Made by a program: the position numbers and the translations under genes. DNA of 21,283 nt from a virus: positions 1 through 21,283 of IMG/VR virus record IMGVR_UViG_3300027771_000124. One strand, given 5' to 3'. Positions within the stretch are counted from its first letter, which is position 1; the number at the start of each line of letters is the position of its first letter. The notes beneath the pieces are model-generated. The model was given only the letters and a program-made list of their open reading frames with translations. It did not search any database and had not been told where the DNA came from. Below, one piece after another: positions 1 to 6,990 of this stretch.

Positions 1-323
1 GTAATAGCGTTATCTGCGCGGTCACGGCTCTCTTCTGCGAGTAACCTGTTCTGCCTGTGGGCGAGGTCGAGGTCAGCTTCAAAGAGCGTAGAGCCATCTG
101 TGAAATCCACTAGGGCAGCTACGGGTGTCTGTCGTACTAGCTTCACTTCTGCAGCCGAGGCAGGTGCTGTATTAAATTGGATGGTGGTGTCGTTAATAAA
201 AGTAAAAGATGCTCCGGTTCCACCGACCGTGGCACTTACATGGGTTCGATCAATATAATCGAACGTGATGATATACTGTGAGGTCGAGCCGTCACCAGTA
301 TAGGTCACAATGGATACTGCCAT
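1..323 (-). CDS. Tail fibre protein, N-terminal part (T7 gp17-like), partial
   Basis: The first 107 codons of a minus-strand gene are visible, and the reading frame stays open to the window edge. The product resembles the N-terminal domain of the T7 tail fibre family, which anchors the fibre to the tail tube while the distal part, outside this window, recognises the host surface. It opens with a short beta-rich stretch containing VTYTGDGSTSQYIITFDYI. The most diagnostic segment is VRQTPVAALVDFTDGSTLFE followed by LDLAHRQNRLLAEESRD, which lines up with T7 gp17 (RRVT...LVDFTDGSILRAYDLNVAQ...AEEARD). The ATG at 321-323 follows an AGGAG ribosome binding site nine bases upstream. The gene comes directly after the gp16-like gene, as in T7, but is separated from it by an intrinsic terminator. 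The domain assignment is firm. Receptor specificity cannot be read from this part. Confidence 0.93.
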   Translation of the reverse strand, partial: MAVSIVTYTGDGSTSQYIITFDYIDRTHVSATVGGTGASFTFINDTTIQFNTAPASAAEVKLVRQTPVAALVDFTDGSTLFEADLDLAHRQNRLLAEESRDRADNAI

Positions 324-354
324 TGAGTGATACTCCTAGATATAGGGGGTAATT

Positions 355-380
355 GGAAAGACCCCTCCGAAGAGGGGCCT
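355..380 (-). terminator. Intrinsic terminator with a UUCG tetraloop
   Basis: Read on the minus strand, AGGCCCCTC (380-372), TTCG (371-368) and GAGGGGTCT (367-359) form a nine-pair stem with one G-U pair, capped by a C(UUCG)G tetraloop, an unusually stable loop. It is followed by TTCC, so the U-tract is short. It sits 12 bases after the gp16-like stop codon and before the tail fibre start. A partial terminator that lowers read-through into the fibre gene is the likely role. RNA stabilisation or processing is an alternative. Confidence 0.8.
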
Positions 381-392
381 GAGTGTTAGGGG

Positions 393-3300
393 TTATTTGA
401 AGATGTTGTTCATATCTATTTCAGGTTTTTCCCTATGGTTCCCTGATGCCAATCCTCGTTGATATCGCGTGTAATCACGTACCGATTGGTTCAGTTCTGG
501 AACTTCCCGTAGCAATTTCTTCTTTGCACGAGTTTTATAATCAGAGATAATTACTCGAAGTGCATCTACTCGAGGGTCTTCCTGAGTAGTGAACTGACCG
601 TCAAACTTGCTCCATTCTTGATAACGCTTGGAACCAATCATTTTATCAAGCCTCTCAACAAGAGTTTTACCGCCTAGTTTCTCTGTCCCCATTAACTCGT
701 TCCATCGGTGATATTGTTCACCAGTTAACGTCACTCCGCTAATTGTTCTGTCAGGGCCTTGAGCGCCATAACCTAATTTACGGAGTTCAGCTTGTACTGA
801 AGCTAGTTGTTTATGTTCTGGTTTCAGAGATTTCTTAGTGATATGCGGTAGCATCTTCAGGCTTTCAGGGCCTGTCTCTGCTTCACCTGATAACCAATCA
901 TATTTAACAGGAAGCTGACTGCGCATGAAATATGACTTACTGCGGACAGTATCCATGAATCCTCGAGCTTCTAATAGGTTATCTTCGAACGTCTGCGCCA
1001 ATTGTGTATTCATAGATGAATAAGGCATGAACGAGGCAGCACGTTGATTTAGGAACCGCCCTACGGCAGCGGGGTCATCCTTAGAGTTCAACAGAGTTAC
1101 AATATCTGAGATACCTTTGAGGTAGGTCTTGTTAACCACGTTGTTACCTAATGACGCGATGGTCATAGATATGTAAGCTCCGAAGTCTTGATCGGCGTCA
1201 CCAGATTTCGCATACATTTCTGTGATATCACCTATAATACCAAACAATGTTGTATGTGGATCGAGCTTCGCAAAGGAGACCCAGTTAGGATTTTCATGGG
1301 AACCAAAGTTAACTGAATAAGGTTGCCAATCTTTAGACTTCCGCCACATTGCAGCTTCTGCAGGGTCTGTAGGTCCACCACCTGTGACACGCCCATTGAG
1401 TGCTAGTGGGATTAAGGTGCCTACAACAACCGTACCGGTCGCCATCTTGCCTATAGCTTCAGCTCTAACTGCTTGATCTGGGCTATTTAAGGCTTGTTTA
1501 TAAGACTTATGTAGCATGTTGAGACCGGGGGTTCTGTCCCAAGCTGCCCCCATAATGTTAATAGGTGTCTGAATAAACGGAATTACTTGACGAATTAGCG
1601 GGTGTTGGTTTGCTAATTCTTGGATTTTAAAACTAGCAGTTCCTGCCTGTAAGGGGGTTGTGAACGTGGTTGCTCGTGCTTCCCTTAAAGCTTCGACCGC
1701 ATAAGGACTTGCCTCGTTGAAGGAATTAACAGCGTTGTTGATGAACTCTTCTTTAACCTCTGGATCGTCTATAACACGACCCATAAGTACGAGGTCTTGG
1801 AACCGTTCGGCTGCATCAGTTTTCTGGGTGAAGGCTTTTTCAATCTCTGCCTGAAACATAGCATCCTTAGTAGCATACCCTTTAGCTTGGACATCCTCTA
1901 GGGACATATCCTCAAGATCAACTTCGATCATAGCTTTAATGCGCGAACGGAAAGCTGTCTGCTTAAAGAACTCATCCGCTGACATTAGGAAACGAGAGGG
2001 AAGCCGTGCGGCTTTACCTACTATATCCACAGCGTTTCCGGTGAGCTGGCCTTTTACACCTAGATTTTCAGCAGTGATTTGCTTGTTCTGTGTGCCTGCG
2101 CCTACGTCAAACTTTACGGAGCTATCGAGTATTGTCTGTTCATCTTTAAAAGCGATTGCTGACATGTGCAAAGCTTCTGCCATAGAGTTGTATAAGAATT
2201 TATACTGTTTAGCAGCCTGCCTAGCTTGCGTGAAATCACCTGTTCTAGCACCTTGGACTAGACCACCCATCGCTCGTTCTGCTGGGAGTAGGAATAGGTT
2301 CGCAGTGTTTGCGGTGATGTTAAGTATCTGAGTTTTGTAGCCAGATAGAATAGTATTAATCCAGTATTCATTAAGAACACCGATCCATTTTCTATCCATA
2401 GCTTTTGAAACAATCCGCCCAGCACTTTCACCATCTTTGACATACCGAAGCTTCTTAGCTAAGTCGCGTATCTTCTGGGAACCACCGAATGCTGATAGCC
2501 CATCTAAGGTGTCCATAGATAAATCAGCGTCTGTACGGATACGTCCGGCGCTTGTGGCCCGTGCAGCAGAGGTCTGCATACTCTTAGTGTTTGCCTGTAC
2601 TTCCATATGAAGCTGCATGGTTTCGTATAGTTCGCGCTCCATTGAAGCGGAATCCTTACCAGCGGTAACAGCATCATCTAGCTTATTAGATAGATCGGTA
2701 ATTTTACGAGCAGTTGTCTGCATCGCCATCTTACCAGCCACAATCTTTTGAGCTAGGCCACGGGTCATCGTCTCAGTAGCATTGAGGTCCCTAATGAGTA
2801 CGTTCACGTCTGTGTTAGTGGTGCGTGAAATATACTTTAGAGCATCTTCTGTTGTCTTCTGTAATGATACAGGGTTATCAAATTTTAAGGCTTTTGCGAC
2901 ACCCTCGTCTTTAAGAGTATCATGTATTACCGAGATTAACTTATCTCCGGTCATCAGCCCATCTTGGGTATCGATGTTAAATGCGCCCCCATCTTCAATC
3001 GCGTTGATATCAGAGTGGTTCATTTCTTTCATGTTACGCAGAACTTGATCGAGAACATCTTTATTCACGACAGGGACTTTAGCTAATGGAGAGATTTTCT
3101 TAGGGGCAGTCTGCGCACCCAGTGCGGCACCATCAGCGCGTTGGTTAGCGAGTTGTACTTCGCTATCAACTTTAGGTGCTGACATCACCTCTGGGCCTGT
3201 GACATCTGCTTCTACATCTGTTCTCACAGTATCTACATCAGGTGAATTATCAGATTTAGGAGCGTCCGGTGCGTCGGGTGTTTCTCTAGGTGCGGTAACT

Positions 3301-4316
3301 GGCTTTGGTTCTTTACCTACAAATTCTAGCTTATCACCATCCGGTTTATAGATAGAGCCTTCAGGTGAGACAAACGTACCATCTGGACGCGCTTGCAATC
3401 CTTTATTGGGGTTGGTCTCATCAACTGATTTAGCAATTTCATCTATTTCTAAAGTAGCCGCCTCTAACTCAGCTTGAGTATCGTCAGTAACCTTGCCAAT
3501 TGATGTAATTTCCTGCCGAGCCTTACGAGTTAGCGCAAGGTGCTTCACACCTTTGATAATACCCTCGGCTGCTAATCCAGTAATACCGCCTTCAATAGCA
3601 TTCCGTAAGCGGTTCTCCCATTCAGGAGCGTCAGGGTTCGTTTTAAGCGAAGCTAAAGCTTGCTCAATATGTGGCCCGCTCCACTCAGCTTCTGAGATTA
3701 TAGAAGATATGTTAGCTTCATAAGGGTCAAACATAGTTGCATCAACTACGCCGCCAGTGGCGAACGCTCTCACTAGACCGCCTTTACCACCGCCTAGTAA
3801 AGCGAAGCCTGTGAGAAACTGTGATGCACCTTTTGCAAAGCCACCCAGCATACCCTCTGGTTCACGGACTACATCGAGTTCTTGCATCCCGCGAGTTAGC
3901 AATTCTTCGCCAAGTTGATCGGCGTTTTCTACTACTTTCTCTCGGTCCCAGTAGGATGGGATGATATCAACTTTACCATCTCCATCTTTATCTTCCCAAA
4001 CAAGTCGGCCTGTTCCTGTCTTCTCTTCAAGATACTGGCTGACAGAGTTAATTGTCTGGCCTGTCTCGTTGATTGCGGTTTCAAGGCCATCCGCAACGCC
4101 TACTCCAATCTCTTTAATTGCTGAAAAGAAACCATTCTGGCCTTGGGCTTCAATTTCAGCAGCCCGTGCTGCAGTATCTTCTGGAGTAATATATTCATCA
4201 TTTACCACTGCATATGCAGCGCCACCGCCATATTGCCTATCGAAAGCATCATTAGCGGAAGGGTTCTCTAGGAGGTATTTTTTAGCTCCAACTACGTCTA
4301 TTACTGTGTCGTTCAT
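393..4316 (-). CDS. Large internal virion protein, T7 gp16-like (DNA ejection channel)
   Basis: At 1307 residues it is close to T7 gp16 (1318) and has the same place, last of the internal core genes and just before the tail fibre. In the family this protein leaves the virion at infection and helps build the channel that carries phage DNA across the cell envelope. Visible features include an N-terminal segment AKKYLLENPSANDAFDRQYG, an acidic loop DKDGDGKVD at residues 109-117, and a glycine-rich hydrophobic segment at about 157-195 ending in DATMFDP, typical of large phage internal proteins. A Pro/Asp-rich linker at about 335-410 is probably disordered. Around 900-975 there is a conserved-looking block (PFIQTPINIMGAAWDRTPGLN) followed by a hydrophobic stretch (TGTVVVGTLIPLALNG). 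I cannot see the lytic transglycosylase domain that opens T7 gp16. The start overlaps the preceding stop as TAATG and has an AGGAGGT site eight bases upstream. The position-based role is firm; enzymatic activity is unknown. Confidence 0.85.
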   Translation of the reverse strand: MNDTVIDVVGAKKYLLENPSANDAFDRQYGGGAAYAVVNDEYITPEDTAARAAEIEAQGQNGFFSAIKEIGVGVADGLETAINETGQTINSVSQYLEEKTGTGRLVWEDKDGDGKVDIIPSYWDREKVVENADQLGEELLTRGMQELDVVREPEGMLGGFAKGASQFLTGFALLGGGKGGLVRAFATGGVVDATMFDPYEANISSIISEAEWSGPHIEQALASLKTNPDAPEWENRLRNAIEGGITGLAAEGIIKGVKHLALTRKARQEITSIGKVTDDTQAELEAATLEIDEIAKSVDETNPNKGLQARPDGTFVSPEGSIYKPDGDKLEFVGKEPKPVTAPRETPDAPDAPKSDNSPDVDTVRTDVEADVTGPEVMSAPKVDSEVQLANQRADGAALGAQTAPKKISPLAKVPVVNKDVLDQVLRNMKEMNHSDINAIEDGGAFNIDTQDGLMTGDKLISVIHDTLKDEGVAKALKFDNPVSLQKTTEDALKYISRTTNTDVNVLIRDLNATETMTRGLAQKIVAGKMAMQTTARKITDLSNKLDDAVTAGKDSASMERELYETMQLHMEVQANTKSMQTSAARATSAGRIRTDADLSMDTLDGLSAFGGSQKIRDLAKKLRYVKDGESAGRIVSKAMDRKWIGVLNEYWINTILSGYKTQILNITANTANLFLLPAERAMGGLVQGARTGDFTQARQAAKQYKFLYNSMAEALHMSAIAFKDEQTILDSSVKFDVGAGTQNKQITAENLGVKGQLTGNAVDIVGKAARLPSRFLMSADEFFKQTAFRSRIKAMIEVDLEDMSLEDVQAKGYATKDAMFQAEIEKAFTQKTDAAERFQDLVLMGRVIDDPEVKEEFINNAVNSFNEASPYAVEALREARATTFTTPLQAGTASFKIQELANQHPLIRQVIPFIQTPINIMGAAWDRTPGLNMLHKSYKQALNSPDQAVRAEAIGKMATGTVVVGTLIPLALNGRVTGGGPTDPAEAAMWRKSKDWQPYSVNFGSHENPNWVSFAKLDPHTTLFGIIGDITEMYAKSGDADQDFGAYISMTIASLGNNVVNKTYLKGISDIVTLLNSKDDPAAVGRFLNQRAASFMPYSSMNTQLAQTFEDNLLEARGFMDTVRSKSYFMRSQLPVKYDWLSGEAETGPESLKMLPHITKKSLKPEHKQLASVQAELRKLGYGAQGPDRTISGVTLTGEQYHRWNELMGTEKLGGKTLVERLDKMIGSKRYQEWSKFDGQFTTQEDPRVDALRVIISDYKTRAKKKLLREVPELNQSVRDYTRYQRGLASGNHREKPEIDMNNIFK

Positions 4317-5989
4317 TAGTTTGTACCTCCTGTTGTTCCAAATTTACTAACGTCAAAGCCAAAGTCACTTGTCAGATTGACGAGCGATTTAACTTTACTG
4401 GTTGCACCGCCATCTTGATTGAAGTGAATTTTGATTTCCTGATTAACTGAGTACATCAACATCTCCATCTCCGCGTCACTAGGAAATTCACCATTGTTCG
4501 CCGCTTTATAGGTTTTCACAGCCTGTCGGACACGATCTCTCACTAAAATATTTGTTCGCGTCCAAGTGTCGTGGTACTCTTGTTTGGCAAAATCCACACT
4601 GTCGGGGTCACCAAGAATTGAATCTTTTATAGCTGCTAGAGCGCGCCCCTCGGTTGTGGCGGTTGTATTGAAGTTCAGGCCTACTGCATCTGATTTAGGC
4701 TCATAATACTTTGACCACTCGCCCATATACTTACTGATAAATGCAGCGTCTTGGTTGTTCGCTTCGGCGAAAGCTATCAGGCGTTCACTTGCGATTTGCG
4801 CTGTAGGAGCATTCTCTATCTTGCCGAGGATTTCGGTTACATGTTTTGTAGTTAAATTTGCTGGTTCTACTGCTAATTTATTAATTTTGGTATTGTAGTT
4901 CATCAGTGTCATTGCTTCGGCAACATTTTTCTCATCGCCCGTAGCTACGAGCCTCTGAATACGGTCTGCAACAAAGTCATAGTTGTAACCGTCACTGTGG
5001 ATGTTACCGAAGACTTCGGCGCTTATTTGACCGCGTAGCTCTTCCTGAGCTGCATCGTGAGCTTTAGCAGCAGCGGAACTCCGTGCTTCGTTTGTTCTGG
5101 CGATGCTAGATTTAGCCGCATAAATCGACTTCATTGCATCGAGAGATTTACCAACGTAGCCCGTACCGATCTTGGTTTTCATAAGGATGTCTAAGATTTC
5201 AGGGTCACCAGAAGCGGTGGCAGCAAGAATAACACCATCAACTATAGCCTTATTGGTACGCTTATTGTTCTGGCCATTAATATTAGCTTCCTCACCTTGG
5301 AGGCGGAGCCAATTAGCTGCATTAACGAGGGCAGTGTCCTCTTCCTGTTCGGTCATACCCTCTTGCAGAAGCGTACCAATAACCTGTGCAACTTCAGCTT
5401 GTTTAGCTGCGTATGCCTGTTCTTTCTGCCAAGTGATATGTTTCTTTTGCCATGATGATCTGAACTGTTCTTCGTACTTCTGTGCGTTTGTGCCAAAGTA
5501 TTCAGCCATTTCAGCGTCTGAGAAAGTTGACATACCGTTCTTTTCAACAAACTTAGCCTGAAAGTTTTTAATATATTTGTTAATTCGTTCAGGGTTGCTA
5601 GTTGTATGGAGTCTATCCATAGCAAGAGCATTCTCTAGCTCTGCAGCATATCGAGTAGCCATAGTATTCATTTGAGAAATTCTATAACCTTTACGGATAT
5701 AAGGGCTTTCACCTTCCTCAATAATACCCTGCTTAACAGCTTCGCCAATAGCGATGCGGTTCTCTTGGTAAAGGCGTTGCCCCTCTTTAAAGTCTTTCTC
5801 GTTTCTACGCACTTCTTCACGCTTTAGGGCAGGGACTGCCTTCTTTTCCAAGTTCCCAAGGGTATTTGCCAATGCGTCGAACGGACTTCGTTTCACTACA
5901 CCGCGTGTGTAGGTATCTACGGGACTGGCCGTTGGCGCTACCGTTCCGATTTGACCATCGAACGGATTACCTACTACTGGTCTAGCCAT
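4316..5989 (-). CDS. Internal virion protein, T7 gp15-like
   Basis: A 557-residue protein between the gp14-like and gp16-like genes, the position of T7 gp15, which is part of the ejected internal core and forms a periplasmic segment of the DNA channel together with gp16. It is shorter than T7 gp15 (747). The sequence is largely helical and charged, rich in Ala, Glu, Lys and Gln, without membrane segments or catalytic motifs. The N-terminus carries two NPFD/SPFD-like motifs (VGNPFDGQIG and KRSPFDALANTLG), then a long charged helix (KREEVRRNEKDFKEGQRLYQ). Segments such as RYAAELENAL and YEEQFRSSWQKKHITWQKEQ are typical of this family. An ATG preceded by GAGGAA seven bases upstream supports the start, and the stop overlaps the gp16-like start as TAATG. 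The assignment rests on position, size class and composition more than on specific motifs. Confidence 0.8.
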   Translation of the reverse strand: MARPVVGNPFDGQIGTVAPTASPVDTYTRGVVKRSPFDALANTLGNLEKKAVPALKREEVRRNEKDFKEGQRLYQENRIAIGEAVKQGIIEEGESPYIRKGYRISQMNTMATRYAAELENALAMDRLHTTSNPERINKYIKNFQAKFVEKNGMSTFSDAEMAEYFGTNAQKYEEQFRSSWQKKHITWQKEQAYAAKQAEVAQVIGTLLQEGMTEQEEDTALVNAANWLRLQGEEANINGQNNKRTNKAIVDGVILAATASGDPEILDILMKTKIGTGYVGKSLDAMKSIYAAKSSIARTNEARSSAAAKAHDAAQEELRGQISAEVFGNIHSDGYNYDFVADRIQRLVATGDEKNVAEAMTLMNYNTKINKLAVEPANLTTKHVTEILGKIENAPTAQIASERLIAFAEANNQDAAFISKYMGEWSKYYEPKSDAVGLNFNTTATTEGRALAAIKDSILGDPDSVDFAKQEYHDTWTRTNILVRDRVRQAVKTYKAANNGEFPSDAEMEMLMYSVNQEIKIHFNQDGGATSKVKSLVNLTSDFGFDVSKFGTTGGTN

Positions 5990-5992
5990 TAT

Positions 5993-6526
5993 TTATTCCT
6001 CACTCGCCGCTTTTTCGGCTTTGTAATCTGCGTAATCGATGCCGAAGCTACCTAGAGGTTCAGCTACGTTGAATAGTGTCTCTGCAAAGCTTTGAGGCTG
6101 CATAGAGTTGATGCGGGTTTGAGCTTCTGACTGGAACGCTAGTTTCTGATACTCGTTCTGGCCTTGCATTCCCTCGAGACGCTGACTGATACGGTCTGTT
6201 AGGACGCCTTCAGAACGCTCGAAGTCATTGAGAAGCTGGTTGATGTTCACACCTTGAACACCTGAAGCACCTGCAGCGGCCATAGCTGTGCCCTGCGATT
6301 TCATAGCTTTCAGGTCACCATCACGCTTCTGTTGGGAAGCTTGGGTTTGTTCCTGCGCGATTTGCAGGTTGGCCTGCTTGGTCTTTAGGAAGTAAGCATC
6401 TTTAGCTGATTGGGCATTTTGGGCGGCTGCAGCGTTCTGTTTATTGGCCCCATCTATGGCGGATGCTGTACCTGCGGCTGCTGTAGCGGCTTGAACGGCT
6501 AAAGCTATTGTTGTTGGTTCGCACAT
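5993..6526 (-). CDS. Internal virion protein, T7 gp14-like
   Basis: A 177-residue protein at the T7 gp14 position (T7: 196 residues). In T7, gp14 is ejected first and forms the outer membrane part of the DNA channel. The N-terminus MCEPTTIALAVQAATAAAGT is short and hydrophobic, reminiscent of T7 gp14 (MCWAAAIPIAISGAQAISGQ). It is followed by a long Ala/Gln-rich predicted helix (about 25-90) and a segment ASGVQGVNINQLLNDFERSE that resembles the corresponding T7 region (SMLEGSSMDRIKRVTEGQ). The C-terminus is acidic. The start overlaps the stop of the preceding gene as TAATG, with a GAGGAT site upstream. The shared MC start and gene order make the call good, although overall identity to T7 is low. 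Confidence 0.82.
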   Translation of the reverse strand: MCEPTTIALAVQAATAAAGTASAIDGANKQNAAAAQNAQSAKDAYFLKTKQANLQIAQEQTQASQQKRDGDLKAMKSQGTAMAAAGASGVQGVNINQLLNDFERSEGVLTDRISQRLEGMQGQNEYQKLAFQSEAQTRINSMQPQSFAETLFNVAEPLGSFGIDYADYKAEKAASEE

Positions 6527-6990
6527 TATTTTATCCTCACAAATTCGTAGAAGAGCCGTTTCTCGGCCCCATAATTTTCGTGCTTATTGATGAACGTGAA
6601 GCCCATCCATTTAAGCCACTTTATGTGGACGGAATTACGGGCATCGACACAGTTATAAAGGACTAGATAGTCCTCAGAGAGATACTGTAAGGCTCTCCTT
6701 GAATTACGCAGAAATGTTATCTGGTGCTGATAGATGTCATCTGTAGCGACCATCCAAACAACTCCTGCTTCGGGTATGGCAATCGATGGTACAACACCGC
6801 AGACACCCACGCGGTCACCTGTAGGTGCGCGTAGGGTCAGGGTGGTATCCCCAAGATTTAAACTTTGCTGTAGAATACCGAGAGGTTCCTTGCCTGTTGA
6901 GGCTAGACACTCATTTCGATCTGCTTGGCGTAATCTTGGGGCAATGTACTCAACGTCTCCCACCGTGGTTGGTGTTAGAAGTTTATCCAT
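6526..6990 (-). CDS. Internal virion protein, T7 gp13-like (GNAT-like fold likely)
   Basis: A 154-residue protein at the T7 gp13 position (T7: 138 residues). T7 gp13 is needed for virion maturation, and family members look like small acetyltransferase-fold proteins. Visible pattern: a central pair of strands with GVVWMVATDDIYQHQITFLR matching T7 QCWFVTSDQVWRLSGKAKRK, then VLYNCVDARNSVHIKWLKWM matching T7 WNYVWVGNTSHIRFLKTIG, then an aromatic final strand GFTFINKHENYGAEKRLFYE. The N-HIKWLKWMGF pattern is the usual end of a GNAT domain, but I see no clear acetyl-CoA pyrophosphate loop, so enzymatic activity should not be assumed. It overlaps the end of the tail tubular B gene by eight bases, so translation is probably coupled. 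Confidence 0.83.
   Translation of the reverse strand: MDKLLTPTTVGDVEYIAPRLRQADRNECLASTGKEPLGILQQSLNLGDTTLTLRAPTGDRVGVCGVVPSIAIPEAGVVWMVATDDIYQHQITFLRNSRRALQYLSEDYLVLYNCVDARNSVHIKWLKWMGFTFINKHENYGAEKRLFYEFVRIK

Noticed and set aside
1939-2331. Plus-strand ORF of 130 residues opposite the gp16-like gene
   Set aside because: It lies fully antisense to a long conserved gene, has Cys/Arg/Ser-rich composition typical of shadow frames and no ribosome binding site or family pattern. The same applies to the other plus-strand ORFs across the window.
5353-5631. Minus-strand ORF of 92 residues within the gp15-like gene
   Set aside because: It is an alternative frame inside a continuous gene, with low-complexity Leu/Lys/Ser content and no supporting start signal.
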